In this document: in pieces, positions 51,524 to 64,000 of the stretch
How the letters are laid out: each line of letters opens with the position of its first letter
Position numbering within the stretch: the stretch's first letter is position 1
From: Gammaproteobacteria bacterium Milos-ODIII6
GTDB lineage: Bacteria > Pseudomonadota > Gammaproteobacteria > Chromatiales > Chromatiaceae
Assembly: GCA_029228645.1 (NCBI GenBank)
Contig: JAPTHR010000001.1
Coordinates: 173,682 to 237,681 of the forward strand
Length of the DNA stretch: 64,000 nucleotides
Direction of reading: 5' to 3'
Notes under the pieces: model-generated
What the model was told of the DNA's origin: nothing
What the model saw: the letters and a program-made list of their open reading frames with translations, nothing else
The model's database searches: none
Program-made: the position numbers and the translations under genes

Positions 51524-52594
51524 CTATTCCGTTGCCTGCTTGGGCAGCACCGCCTGGCCGGGGCGGAGATTCTCGTTGCCCAGCAGAACGATGCGATCAC
51601 CCGCCGCGAGGGTGCTCTGCAGGACCTCGACCCGGCTACCCTGGGTGCGCCCCCGAAACAAAGTGACAGGCTCGACCTTGTGCTGCCCGCCAGATTCGAT
51701 CACCCGCCACACGATCCGTTGACCGTCGGGCTTGAGCACGATCGCATCCTGTGGCACCAGCAGCGCCTTCGACTCGCTGCCGGCGAGTTCGATGAATATC
51801 CGCGCAGACATGCCGACCGCGATGCGATGCTCGCGATTGTCCAGTTCAATGAGCAGGGGAAAGCTGCGGGTATCCCGGTTTCCCACCGCAACGAGGGCGG
51901 AAGGCCTGGCGTGACGCGTCTCGCCCGGGAGGGCGTCAAACTCTATTCGAAGATCCGAATCCCTGGCGATGCGTCCGTAATAGCGCTGCGGCAACGACCC
52001 CCGTATCCGGATCCGATCCAGGTCGACCAGGCGCACCACCGCATCATCCTGTTTGACCCACTGCCCCGCTTCGACCCGCTGCTGCGCGACGACACCGGTG
52101 AAGGGTGCACTCAGGGTGTGGCGCGACAACAGCTCCCGAAAGCGTCTCAGCTCGGCGCGCTGCCGGTCGACCGATGCCTGGGCCGCCTCCTCGTCCGCGA
52201 CAGCGGAAGCGAGCGATGTGGTGGCGACCGCGTTGCGCTCGAGAAGTGATTGATACTCGGCCTTGAGTCGCACCGCATCCTTGTGTCGTGCGATGGCCTC
52301 CTCGAGGCGCGCCTGTGCCGCGGCCACCTCGATTTCGGCGATCGCGGAATCCAGGGTGAGGACCCTGTTGCCGGCCTCGACAAAGTCCCCCTCGGTGACG
52401 AAGAGTTGCTCGACCACACCGGCGACACGCGGGGAGAGCGCCGTTTCACGCAATGCCTCCGCGCTGCCCAGCAGCGGTATTTCCTCGCGCAGCGTCTCGG
52501 CGATCACCTCGGTGACCGTGACCGGGCTGGGCTTCTCCGTGGCCCCCAGGACCAGGGGCAACAAAAAAATGCTCAACGCTATCGCAAGCTTCAT
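51524..52594 (-). CDS. RND efflux periplasmic adaptor (membrane fusion protein)
   Basis: The 356-residue adaptor has a signal peptide (MKLAIALSIFLLPLVLG, cleaved about residue 18), a biotinyl-lipoyl-like half (VAGVVEQLFVTEGDFVEAG), an alpha hairpin (about 85-140), a second lipoyl half (APFTGVVAQQRVEAGQWV), and beta-barrel and membrane-proximal domains. There is no lipobox. I chose the ATG at 52594, which places the signal at the N-terminus; the longer frame to 52645 does not. It heads the operon with the RND permease. Confidence 0.9.
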   Translation of the reverse strand: MKLAIALSIFLLPLVLGATEKPSPVTVTEVIAETLREEIPLLGSAEALRETALSPRVAGVVEQLFVTEGDFVEAGNRVLTLDSAIAEIEVAAAQARLEEAIARHKDAVRLKAEYQSLLERNAVATTSLASAVADEEAAQASVDRQRAELRRFRELLSRHTLSAPFTGVVAQQRVEAGQWVKQDDAVVRLVDLDRIRIRGSLPQRYYGRIARDSDLRIEFDALPGETRHARPSALVAVGNRDTRSFPLLIELDNREHRIAVGMSARIFIELAGSESKALLVPQDAIVLKPDGQRIVWRVIESGGQHKVEPVTLFRGRTQGSRVEVLQSTLAAGDRIVLLGNENLRPGQAVLPKQATE

Positions 52595-52908
52595 CCTGCC
52601 CCCAATAATTTCGCGTGAGACGGCTCCCACAGAACCCGCCGGCAAAGAAAGGGTTCCCTGCTGGAAAACCTGTCCCGCCAGAGTGTAGCCGAGGCGCGCG
52701 TCAGTCTATCGTGCGGAGACGCCTTGGGGGTGTTGTGGAAATGCGGGCCTGACGACACCGGGCCGAGCCATCTTTTTCCGGCAGCGCGGGGAAAAAGCGA
52801 GCCCGCGGCTGCCCTGGATGGGTGCGTTCAAGGTGACGAGGAAGACCGGCAGCAAGCCTTGTGCTCGGACGAGCCGGGCCGAGGCCCTGACTCGCGCCGG
52901 ACAATTCG
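52595..52908. other. 314-base gap between the RND adaptor and glmS
   Basis: No supported gene is present; short frames here lack ribosome sites and similarity. The clearest structure is an 8-bp dyad, CTTTTTCC (52772-52779) with GGAAAAAG (52790-52797), around a GC-rich loop about 110 bases past the glmS stop. It could be the 3' hairpin of the glmS transcript, but no U-run follows. The promoter for the pump operon should also lie here; I could not identify it. Confidence 0.5.
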
Positions 52909-54735
<1,827 letters not shown>

Positions 54736-54855
54736 GATCCTTTTCCTCTGAAGGGGGCATACCAAACATTAGCGGGAGGGAAATAGAATTCTTGAGTTCC
54801 TTGTCGGGCCTGTCGGGCCTGTCGAGTCCTTTCGCCGGGGGAGACGGTTCTGGCG

Positions 54856-56223
54856 CTATTTCTTGGGCGTCTTGGCAGGACGCTGCCAGCTGGGGATGGT
54901 CGTCTGGCGCGCCCGGGTGAGGGTGAGTTGGCCCGCTGGAGCATCCTTGCCGATGACCGAACCGGCGCCAATGGTCGCGCCCGCCCCGACAGTCACAGGG
55001 GCCACCAGCGCCGTGTTGGAGCCGATGAATGCGCTGTCACCGATCACGGTGCGGTGCTTGTTGGCGCCGTCGTAGTTGCAGGTAATCGTCCCGGCGCCCA
55101 TGTTCACCCCGGCGCCGATATCGCTGTCGCCGACGTAGCTGAGGTGATTGACCTTGGAGCCCTCGCCGATTTCCGATTGCTTGATCTCGACAAAGTTGCC
55201 GACGTGGTTGTGCCCGGCCAGGTTCGCACCCGGGCGCAACCGGGAAAACGGACCGACTCGACTGCCGGCGCCAATCTGCGCCTGTTCGATCACACAGTTC
55301 TCGAGGATGTGCACGTCGTCGTGAATCCGGCTGTCGCGCAACACGCTGTTGGCCCCGACGCGGACATTGTCGCCAAGGATGACCTCTCCCTCGACGATGA
55401 CGTTGACATCGAGGACGCAATCGCGACCATGTCGCAGGGTGCCACGCACATCGACCCGGGCAGGGTCGCGCAGGGTCAAGCCCTGCAGCATCAGTTGCTC
55501 GGCCTGACGCCACTGCAAGGCGCGCTCGAGGGTGGCGAGCTGAGCGCGGTTATTGACCCCTTCGGCCTCGACGCGATCGCCCGGATGCACAACAGCCAAG
55601 GGAACCTGCTCGGCGACCGCCATCGCCAGGACATCGGTCAGGTAGAACTCCCCCTGGGCATTGTCGTTCTCGAGGCGCTCGAGCCAAGCGCGCAGGCGTT
55701 CTGCCGGCAGGGACATGATCCCGGTGTTGATCTCCTGGATGAGCAGCTGTTCCGGCGTGGCGTCTTTCTGTTCCACGATGGAGTGGACCGCGCCGTTCCC
55801 ATCCCGTTGGATGCGTCCATAGCCGCTCGGATCGTCCAGGGTCACGGTCAGCAGACCAAAACCACCCGCCGCCTCGGCAATCAGTTCAGCGAGGGTGGCG
55901 TGCGTGATCAGGGGCACATCGCCGTACAACACCAGGACCTGGTCGACTCCATCGAGATGGGGCATGGCCTGCTCGAGCGCATGCCCGGTACCCAGCTGCT
56001 CAGCCTGCTCCGCCCAGACCAGGTCCTCTCCGGGAATGGCGTCCCGCACCTGCTCCCCTCCGTGCCCGAAAACCACGACGATATGTTGCGGGTCGAGCGC
56101 GCGGGCTGTATCGATGACATGCTGCAGCAGTGGCCGGTCCGCGAGCGTGTGCAGGACCTTGGGCAGACTGGACTTCATGCGGGTACCCTGACCCGCGGCG
56201 AGTATCACGATACCGAGTTTCAT
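54856..56223 (-). CDS. glmU: Bifunctional GlcNAc-1-P uridyltransferase/GlcN-1-P acetyltransferase GlmU
   Basis: The 455-residue enzyme acetylates glucosamine-1-phosphate and then makes UDP-GlcNAc for peptidoglycan and LPS. The N-terminal Rossmann-like uridyltransferase shows LAAGQGTRMKSSLPKVLH (residues 7-24), with the catalytic block VLYGDVPL near 100. The C-terminal left-handed beta-helix has hexapeptide repeats and NHLSYVGDS...GAGTITCNYDG. The ATG at 56223 has GGAG 5 bases upstream; the longer frame to 56319 overlaps the FKBP gene. It lies between the FKBP gene and glmS. Confidence 0.97.
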   Translation of the reverse strand: MKLGIVILAAGQGTRMKSSLPKVLHTLADRPLLQHVIDTARALDPQHIVVVFGHGGEQVRDAIPGEDLVWAEQAEQLGTGHALEQAMPHLDGVDQVLVLYGDVPLITHATLAELIAEAAGGFGLLTVTLDDPSGYGRIQRDGNGAVHSIVEQKDATPEQLLIQEINTGIMSLPAERLRAWLERLENDNAQGEFYLTDVLAMAVAEQVPLAVVHPGDRVEAEGVNNRAQLATLERALQWRQAEQLMLQGLTLRDPARVDVRGTLRHGRDCVLDVNVIVEGEVILGDNVRVGANSVLRDSRIHDDVHILENCVIEQAQIGAGSRVGPFSRLRPGANLAGHNHVGNFVEIKQSEIGEGSKVNHLSYVGDSDIGAGVNMGAGTITCNYDGANKHRTVIGDSAFIGSNTALVAPVTVGAGATIGAGSVIGKDAPAGQLTLTRARQTTIPSWQRPAKTPKK

Positions 56224-56242
56224 GCTCGCTCCACTGGAGGAT

Positions 56243-56743
56243 TCAGTTGATAGTCGGGTGTGGCGGCGTCTGTTCGGAGTGGATCCCCGAGACCTTGTCC
56301 TCACCGGGGGTGGCGTCACGCACCTCGACGATCCGCACCCGGATGGTCAGCGTTTTGCCGGCCAGCGGGTGATTGCCATCCACGGTAAGCGTCTCACCGC
56401 TGATGTCGGTGACATAGAAGTTTTTGACCTCGCCGTCCTCACTCTGCATCGGGACCTCTGCACCGAGATGGTGGTACTGCGGTGGGACGTTTTCGAGGTC
56501 ATCAGAGAAGGTCAGCGAAGGATCACGTTCACCGTAGGCATCCTGCGGCCGGAGATGGACTTCGACCTCGTCGCCCACGGACTTGCCCTGCACCGCCTGG
56601 TCCATATTGCCAATCAGTTCGGTATCGCTGCCGTACACGAAGCCGAGTGGCTTGTCGTGCTGTTCGATCAGCTCCCCCCGATCGTCCAGGATCGTGTAGA
56701 CGAGAGCAACGAACTTGCCCGGCCTGACAGTCTGCTCACTCAT
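56243..56743 (-). CDS. FKBP-type peptidyl-prolyl isomerase (SlyD-like)
   Basis: The 166-residue protein has a SlyD-like FKBP domain with an inserted chaperone flap. GKFVALVYTILDDRGELIEQ and the LIGNMDQAVQGKSVGDE block form the isomerase part, and the flap spans about 75-130. It lacks the His-rich metal-binding tail of E. coli SlyD, ending instead in an acidic, Pro-rich stretch. The start at 56743 fits the family N-terminus. It lies 95 bases after atpC, beyond the ATP synthase terminator, and 19 bases before glmU. Confidence 0.88.
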   Translation of the reverse strand: MSEQTVRPGKFVALVYTILDDRGELIEQHDKPLGFVYGSDTELIGNMDQAVQGKSVGDEVEVHLRPQDAYGERDPSLTFSDDLENVPPQYHHLGAEVPMQSEDGEVKNFYVTDISGETLTVDGNHPLAGKTLTIRVRIVEVRDATPGEDKVSGIHSEQTPPHPTIN

Positions 56744-56781
56744 ACAACGACACCATGCAATCAAACGAAAAGGGCAATTGG

Positions 56782-56798
56782 AAAAGGCCCTGCGGGCC
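56782..56798 (-). terminator. Terminator of the ATP synthase operon
   Basis: On the minus strand GGCCC-GCA-GGGCC is followed by TTTTCC about 40 bases after the atpC stop. The stem is only 5 bp but fully GC-paired. Confidence 0.6.
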
Positions 56799-56838
56799 AG
56801 CCGTCAGAGCCTTCGAGTCTAGCAAGATGCGAAGTCGC

Positions 56839-57261
56839 TTACCTGATTTTGCGCAGGCGCTCGATCGCCCGCAGCTGCGCCACCGCGTCCGCGAGTTCCG
56901 CTTGGGCCTTCGCCAGATCCATGTCCGCCGCCTGGTTGGCCAAGGCATCCTCCGCGCGACGCTTGGCCTCCATGGCAGCCGCCTCATCCAGGTCGGCCGC
57001 ACGCACCCCGGTGTCTGCCAGGACCGTCACCCGGAAAGGCTGCACCTCGATCAAGCCACCGGAGACGTAGAAGTGCGCCTGCGGCTTGCCAGCACCGCGC
57101 TCCACCCGGACTTCGCCCGGCTTCAGGCGGGTAACCAGCGGGGCATGCCGCGGGGCAACCCCGATCTCGCCCATGATGGCTGGCGCGAACACCATCTCGC
57201 CCTCGCCACTGAAGAGATGGCCTTCGGCGCTCACGATGTCGACATGTATGGTCATTGCCAT
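56839..57261 (-). CDS. atpC: ATP synthase F1 epsilon subunit
   Basis: The 140-residue epsilon subunit is part of the central stalk and inhibits ATP hydrolysis through its C-terminal helices. An N-terminal beta-sandwich (to about 85; MTIHVDIVSAEGHLFSGE) precedes two C-terminal helices (about 92-138). GGAGA lies before the ATG at 57261; an alternative ATG lies two codons in. It is the last gene of the atp operon, and a hairpin with a U-rich tail follows. Confidence 0.96.
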   Translation of the reverse strand: MAMTIHVDIVSAEGHLFSGEGEMVFAPAIMGEIGVAPRHAPLVTRLKPGEVRVERGAGKPQAHFYVSGGLIEVQPFRVTVLADTGVRAADLDEAAAMEAKRRAEDALANQAADMDLAKAQAELADAVAQLRAIERLRKIR

Positions 57262-57310
57262 CGTCTTTTCTCCTGTACGCAGCTAGACGCAGATGGGATA
57301 CCGTCAGCGC

Positions 57311-58696
<1,386 letters not shown>

Positions 58697-58751
58697 TCAC
58701 TCTTCCGCGACCGGGGCCGCGCTGAATTCCAAAATTCTGTCAATCCGCCCC

Positions 58752-59621
58752 TCAGGACGAGACGGCTGCAGCACCACCCACGATCTCGGAGATCTCCTGG
58801 GTGATCGCCGCCTGACGCGCCTTGTTGTAGATCAGCTGCAACTCGTCGATCAGGTCGCCGGCATTGTCCGTGGCGGCCTTCATGGCGACCATCCGCGCGG
58901 ACTGCTCGCAGGCGCCGTTCTCGACCACCGCCTGGTAGGCAATGGATTCGATGTAGCGCACCAGCATGTCGTCAAGCACGTGCCTGGCGTCGGGCTCGTA
59001 GATATAGTCCCAGTGATGCTTGAGGTCCTCGGCATTTTCGCCGGGAGGCAAGGGCACCAACTGCAGCACCGTCGAATCCTGGGTCATGGTATTGACGAAA
59101 TGGTTGTAGGCCAGCCGGATCTCGTCCAGTTCACCGTTGAGGTACGCGTCCAGCATCACCTTGACCGTTCCGACCAACTGCTCGATATGCGGCGAGTCGC
59201 CCAGGTGGGTAACCTGTGCCTTGACGCCGCCGCCCACACGCCGGAAGAAACCAAGCGCCTTGTTGCCGATCAGGCAGTAGCTGACCTCTGTGCCATCGTT
59301 GCTCAGGGCGCGTATTTCCTTGACCAGGCGCCGAAACAGGTTGGAGTTGAGGCCCCCGCACAGGCCACGGTCTGAGGATACGATGATGTAACCGATCCGC
59401 TTGACCTCGCGTGGGTTCATGAAGGGGTGCTTGTACTCCGGGTTCGCCAGGGCCACATGCCCTATCACCTGGCGCATCTTCTCCGCGTAGGGGCGCGAGG
59501 CCTCCATGCGCTCCTGTGCCTTACGCATTTTCGCGGCGGCGACCATCTCCATGGCACTCGTGATCTTCTGAGTGCTCTTGACGGAGGCAATCTTGGTGCG
59601 AATCTCTTTTGCGCCTGCCAT
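58752..59621 (-). CDS. atpG: ATP synthase F1 gamma subunit
   Basis: The 289-residue gamma subunit forms the rotating central shaft. The conserved N-terminal coiled-coil helix [20 protein letters not shown] and the C-terminal helix with [12 protein letters not shown] and [12 protein letters not shown] are present, with the Rossmann-like middle between. An AACCGC-armed repeat lies between it and atpA, starting about 20 bases before its ATG. GGAG lies in the leader. Confidence 0.97.
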   Translation of the reverse strand: MAGAKEIRTKIASVKSTQKITSAMEMVAAAKMRKAQERMEASRPYAEKMRQVIGHVALANPEYKHPFMNPREVKRIGYIIVSSDRGLCGGLNSNLFRRLVKEIRALSNDGTEVSYCLIGNKALGFFRRVGGGVKAQVTHLGDSPHIEQLVGTVKVMLDAYLNGELDEIRLAYNHFVNTMTQDSTVLQLVPLPPGENAEDLKHHWDYIYEPDARHVLDDMLVRYIESIAYQAVVENGACEQSARMVAMKAATDNAGDLIDELQLIYNKARQAAITQEISEIVGGAAAVSS

Positions 59622-59642
59622 GTTGGACCTTTTATCTCCGAA

Positions 59643-59715
59643 TTAACCGCAAAGGCCGCAAAGAACGCGAAGATAGCGCTAATAATACTTTGCGCTCTTC
59701 GCGTGCTTGGCGGTT
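59643..59715. repeat. AACCGC-armed inverted repeat, copy 3
   Basis: A 73-base copy lies in the atpA-atpG gap. Its left arm (59643-59672) starts TTAACCGCAAAGGCCGCAAA. Its right arm (59688-59715) is the near complement and ends GCTTGGCGGTT. The loop is only 15 bases. In the atp mRNA it would fold into a long hairpin between alpha and gamma. Confidence 0.8.
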
Positions 59716-59719
59716 TTCT

Positions 59720-61261
59720 TTACCAAGTATGGTTGGCCTTGAAGTCCTTCAGCGCCTGGTGGAACTTGGACTCGATATCGTCGTTCCAGTCAGCGCTCTT
59801 GTTCACTTCGGCAACCAGTTCCGCCTGGTTGGCGTTCATGTAGCTGTGCAGCGCTGCCTCGAAATCGACGACTTTGGTGGTGTCGACGTCATCCAGGTAA
59901 CCCTCGTTGGCGGCGAACAGCGAGATCGCCATCTCGCAGGTCGACAGCGGGGTGTACTGCGGCTGCTTCATCAGCTCGGTAACACGCTTGCCGCGCTCGA
60001 GTTGCTGCCGGGTGGCCTCGTCCAGGTCGGAAGCGAACTGTGAGAACGCCGCCAGTTCGCGGTATTGCGCCAACGCCAGGCGGACACCGCCGCCGAGCTT
60101 TTTGATGATCTTGGTCTGGGCGGAGCCACCGACACGCGATACCGAGAGACCGGCGTTGATTGCCGGGCGCATACCCGCCGCAAACAAGTCGGACTCGAGG
60201 AAGATCTGGCCGTCGGTGATCGAGATCACGTTGGTCGGGACGAACGCGGACACGTCGCCTGCCTGGGTCTCGATGATCGGCAACGCGGTCAGGGAACCGG
60301 TCTGACCTTTCACTTCACCATTGGTGAACTTCTCCACATAGTCGGCGTTGACCCGGGATGCGCGCTCCAGCAGACGCGAGTGCAGGTAGAAGACGTCACC
60401 CGGGTAGGCTTCACGGCCCGGCGGACGACGCAACAGCAGGGATACCTGCCGGTAGGCCCACGCCTGCTTGGTCAGGTCGTCGAATATGATCAGGGCATCT
60501 TCACCGCGGTCGCGGTAATACTCACCCATGGTGCAACCCGAGTATGGCGCGATGAACTGCATCGCAGCCGAATCGGCCGCCGGGGCAGCGACGATGGTGG
60601 TGTGCTCCATGGCACCGTGCTCTTCCAGCTTGCGCACGAGGCCAGCGATGGTCGAGTTCTTCTGACCGATCGCCACGTAGACGCACTTAATGCCAGTGCC
60701 CTTCTGGTTGATGATCGCATCGATCGCGATAGCGGACTTGCCGGTCTGGCGGTCGCCGATGATCAGTTCACGCTGGCCGCGGCCAACCGGGACCATGGCG
60801 TCGATCGCCTTGATGCCGGTCTGGACCGGCTGGTCAACGGACTTCCGATCGATGACGCCCGGAGCGATCTGTTCGATCGGCGAAGAGGTCTTGGTCTCGA
60901 TCGGGCCCTTGCCGTCCATCGGGTTGCCCAGGGCGTCTACGACGCGGCCAAGCAGTTCGGGTCCGGTCGGCACTTCAAGCACCTTGCCGGTGCACTTGAC
61001 CGGATCACCTTCGGTGATGTTCTTGTAATCGCCCAGCACGACCGCGCCGACTGAATCACGCTCGAGGTTCAGTGCGAGGCCGTAAACGCCACCGGGGAAT
61101 TCCAGCATCTCGTAGGACATGACGTCCGCCAGACCATGGACGCGAACGATACCGTCGGTAACCGATACCACGGTGCCTTCGTTATGAGCTTCAGTGGAGA
61201 GATCGAATTTCTCGATCTTGCTCTTGATCAGCTCGCTGATTTCTGAGGGATTCAGTTGCAT
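59720..61261 (-). CDS. atpA: ATP synthase F1 alpha subunit
   Basis: The 513-residue alpha subunit carries the non-catalytic nucleotide site with Walker A GDRQTGKS (about 169-176) and the catalytic arginine finger near the end of the central domain ([11 protein letters not shown] region). The N-terminal [19 protein letters not shown] binds delta. It starts at 61261, 14 bases after atpH, and is followed by the repeat at 59643-59715. Confidence 0.98.
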   Translation of the reverse strand: MQLNPSEISELIKSKIEKFDLSTEAHNEGTVVSVTDGIVRVHGLADVMSYEMLEFPGGVYGLALNLERDSVGAVVLGDYKNITEGDPVKCTGKVLEVPTGPELLGRVVDALGNPMDGKGPIETKTSSPIEQIAPGVIDRKSVDQPVQTGIKAIDAMVPVGRGQRELIIGDRQTGKSAIAIDAIINQKGTGIKCVYVAIGQKNSTIAGLVRKLEEHGAMEHTTIVAAPAADSAAMQFIAPYSGCTMGEYYRDRGEDALIIFDDLTKQAWAYRQVSLLLRRPPGREAYPGDVFYLHSRLLERASRVNADYVEKFTNGEVKGQTGSLTALPIIETQAGDVSAFVPTNVISITDGQIFLESDLFAAGMRPAINAGLSVSRVGGSAQTKIIKKLGGGVRLALAQYRELAAFSQFASDLDEATRQQLERGKRVTELMKQPQYTPLSTCEMAISLFAANEGYLDDVDTTKVVDFEAALHSYMNANQAELVAEVNKSADWNDDIESKFHQALKDFKANHTW

Positions 61262-61275
61262 GCTTGCTTACCCTG

Positions 61276-61815
61276 TTAGATTCCTAAATCGTGCGCCAGC
61301 TGCCCGAGCTGACCGGAAACCGAACCGTCGATGACCATGTCGCCGGCTCTCAGGCGGAAACCGCCGATCAGGTCCGGCTGGACCTCGCTGGTGATACGGA
61401 CTTCGCGGCCCAGCTTGGCCTTGAGTGCATCCGACAGGCGCTGTTCCTGTGCCGGCTTGAGATCGAAGGCGGTGCTGACGTAAACGTCGATGGTGCCCTC
61501 GTGTTCCGCCTTGAGCCGCTCGAACGCGTCGGCAATCTCGGAGACGACCCCGAGGCGACCGTTGCCCGCCAGCAGCTTGACCAGGTTCTGCCCTTCGTCA
61601 TTCAGATGACCACCACCGATCTCGAGCATCAGCTCGCGCTTGTCATCGGCGGTCAGCCGCGGATTGGCCAGCAGCCCGGACAAGGCCGGGTCTTTGGCTG
61701 CCGTTCCCAGCAGGCCGAGCATGTCGGACCACAGGTCCAGCTTGTCCATTTCGACCGCACGCCGGAATACGGCTTCGGCATACGGTCGGGCGATAGTTGT
61801 AGCGTCTCCAGCCAT
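61276..61815 (-). CDS. atpH: ATP synthase F1 delta subunit
   Basis: Delta (179 residues) joins F1 to the peripheral stalk. A helical N-terminal domain (ATTIARPYAEAVFRRA) binds alpha, and the C-terminal domain with GGFRLRAGDMVIDGSVSGQL binds subunit b. It lies 9 bases after atpF and 14 before atpA. Spacing and length are as in other gammaproteobacteria. Confidence 0.97.
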   Translation of the reverse strand: MAGDATTIARPYAEAVFRRAVEMDKLDLWSDMLGLLGTAAKDPALSGLLANPRLTADDKRELMLEIGGGHLNDEGQNLVKLLAGNGRLGVVSEIADAFERLKAEHEGTIDVYVSTAFDLKPAQEQRLSDALKAKLGREVRITSEVQPDLIGGFRLRAGDMVIDGSVSGQLGQLAHDLGI

Positions 61816-61824
61816 GGGCCTGCC

Positions 61825-62295
61825 TTAGATCTGGTTGGCGACAGCTTCGACGATGTCTTTGTGCGCGTCTGCGTCAATCTCTTTGCGCAGGATCTTTTCC
61901 GCACCGGCAAGTGCCAGTTCGGCCACCTTGGAACGCAATTGCTCGCGCGCCTTGTTGGACTCCTGCTCGATCTCAGCTTTCGCGGCAGCCAGTTGGCGGG
62001 CGCCCTCTTCCTGCGCCTTGCCCTTAGCTTCCTCGACAATCATCACTGCCTGCTTCTCGGCGTTGGCCTTTATCTCGGCTGCCTGTTGTTTGGCCTCGAG
62101 CAGCACCTTTTTGGCGCGTTCCTGCGCCAGCTCCTGCTCGTGGGCTCCACGTTCGGCGGCCGCCAGGCCATCGGCAATCTTGGCTTTACGCTCGTCCATT
62201 GCCCTGACCAGCGGGGGCCACACAAACTTCATGGTGAACCAAACGAACACCGCGAAGGACACCAGCTGGGCAATAAGTGTCAGGTTGATATTCAT
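61825..62295 (-). CDS. atpF: ATP synthase Fo subunit b
   Basis: The 156-residue b subunit has one N-terminal membrane helix (about 5-25, [18 protein letters not shown]) and a long right-handed coiled coil that forms the peripheral stalk. There is one b gene, so the stalk should be a homodimer. It lies 51 bases after atpE. Confidence 0.97.
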   Translation of the reverse strand: MNINLTLIAQLVSFAVFVWFTMKFVWPPLVRAMDERKAKIADGLAAAERGAHEQELAQERAKKVLLEAKQQAAEIKANAEKQAVMIVEEAKGKAQEEGARQLAAAKAEIEQESNKAREQLRSKVAELALAGAEKILRKEIDADAHKDIVEAVANQI

Positions 62296-62346
62296 CCCGA
62301 AACCTCGTTCAGACGAGAATTGATTCGATGTCTGTCATGCGGCCTG

Positions 62347-62592
<246 letters not shown>

Positions 62593-62628
62593 TTAGTTCA
62601 ATCAGGTGGTAGTTAACGAATTCGTGGG

Positions 62629-63495
<867 letters not shown>

Positions 63496-63502
63496 TCATC
63501 TC

Positions 63503-63871
63503 TCAACTGGCGATCCGGTTCGCCAGTAGCGGGGGTAAAACCTGTACGACCAAGAAGGCGCCAAAAACAGCGACCGGGTTGATGTCCTGCAACACCTTCA
63601 TCGCAATCGCGAAGACCAGGACGACGATGGCGATCTTGATCACCTCTCCACCGTAGAACCGGGCAACGATCCGACCCGGCTCCTTCGCCCGGTAAGGCCC
63701 GAAGACCCAGAGCGCCAGCATCGCATTTCCGAGCCAGGCTGCAAAGCCCCCGATCAGCACATCGCGCGCGATCTGCAACCCGAACAAGCTCGCCAGGAGG
63801 GCGATCACCACGGAGGTGAGCACTTGCGCGAGCACCAATCGGCCGGCCCGACGAGCATCCAAATTGTGCAT
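63503..63871 (-). CDS. atpI: ATP synthase assembly protein AtpI
   Basis: AtpI (122 residues) is a four-helix membrane protein that assists c-ring assembly and is not part of the final enzyme. The hydrophobic segments lie at about 13-32, 37-56, 75-93 and 97-117. I chose the ATG at 63871, which has GGAG 6 bases upstream; an alternative TTG start at 63895 has no such site. It is the first gene of the atp operon. Confidence 0.9.
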   Translation of the reverse strand: MHNLDARRAGRLVLAQVLTSVVIALLASLFGLQIARDVLIGGFAAWLGNAMLALWVFGPYRAKEPGRIVARFYGGEVIKIAIVVLVFAIAMKVLQDINPVAVFGAFLVVQVLPPLLANRIAS

Positions 63872-63918
63872 GCGCCACTCCGTGCAAGATCGCAAACGAC
63901 CCTCTCGAAGCGGGGCGC

Positions 63919-63947
63919 AGTATAAGCATCCACTGTAATAAGGTCAA
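63919..63947 (-). promoter_or_regulatory. Sigma70-type promoter of the atp operon
   Basis: On the minus strand TTGACC (complement at 63942-63947) and TATACT (complement at 63919-63924) are separated by exactly 17 bases. Each hexamer has one mismatch to consensus. The -10 box lies about 48 bases before the atpI start. Confidence 0.8.
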
Positions 63948-64000
63948 ACGATACTTTGATAAAAAAGTCGCGGGTCAGGTCCCGAACGGATCGCGCAACC

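Noticed and set aside
54736-54855. glmS ribozyme or glucosamine riboswitch
   Set aside because: The gap is short and contains no ribozyme-like core; Gram-negative glmS is normally controlled by small RNAs.

Overview
This window is a stretch of chromosome from a GC-rich gammaproteobacterium. The markers are gltBD, rfbBDAC, pilMNOPQ-aroKB-damX next to a divergent ponA, TamA/TamB, Rof, an anaerobic-style DUF3135 protein, and the order atpIBEFHAGDC followed by glmU and glmS. A GlcF subunit, a cytochrome c'-like protein, a dicarboxylate (DASS) carrier and the gltA/mdh/malic-enzyme group suggest a respiratory, possibly Chromatiales-like organism; the order is my inference. I saw no rRNA, tRNA, CRISPR array or transposase gene.

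Layout. Positions 1-10000: tandem REP/BIME repeats, glcF and coq7 on the plus strand, then hemE and gltBD on the minus strand. Positions 10000-22000, all minus: the dTDP-rhamnose genes rfbBDAC, then aroK-aroB-damX, then the type IV pilus operon pilMNOPQ with a sigma70-type promoter and a strong terminator. Positions 22000-36000: ponA (plus), then gltA, mdh, malic enzyme, rpmE, DUF3135 and rof (minus), a cytochrome c'-like gene and a DASS transporter (plus), an unknown gene, and the compact uvrD-CPXCG-hemW group (minus). Positions 36000-41700: tamA-tamB (minus). Positions 41800-48300: a plus-strand signalling cluster. Positions 48300-64000, all minus: an RND pump with its adaptor, glmS, glmU, an FKBP isomerase, and the complete F1Fo ATP synthase operon behind a near-consensus promoter.

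The part least explained by known systems is 41842-48273. It encodes an NtrC-type regulator whose AAA+ module has lost its Walker A lysine and both Walker B acids; a single-domain receiver broken by a small repeat; a coiled-coil protein; a single-span protein with a periplasmic OmpA-like domain; a Rab-like small GTPase; and a hybrid histidine kinase whose receiver has His where the phosphoacceptor Asp belongs. The last three are translationally coupled by ATGA overlaps. The set looks like an envelope-linked signalling module built around a Ras-superfamily GTPase.

The window also carries several families of small non-coding repeats: BIME pairs, three AACCGC-armed inverted repeats at gene junctions, one 160-bp MITE with CTAA duplications, one large palindrome, and two copies (298 and 162 bp) of a hairpin-rich element with perfect 17-bp terminal repeats. 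One of those last copies splits a gene, and the other supplies the stop codon of tamB.
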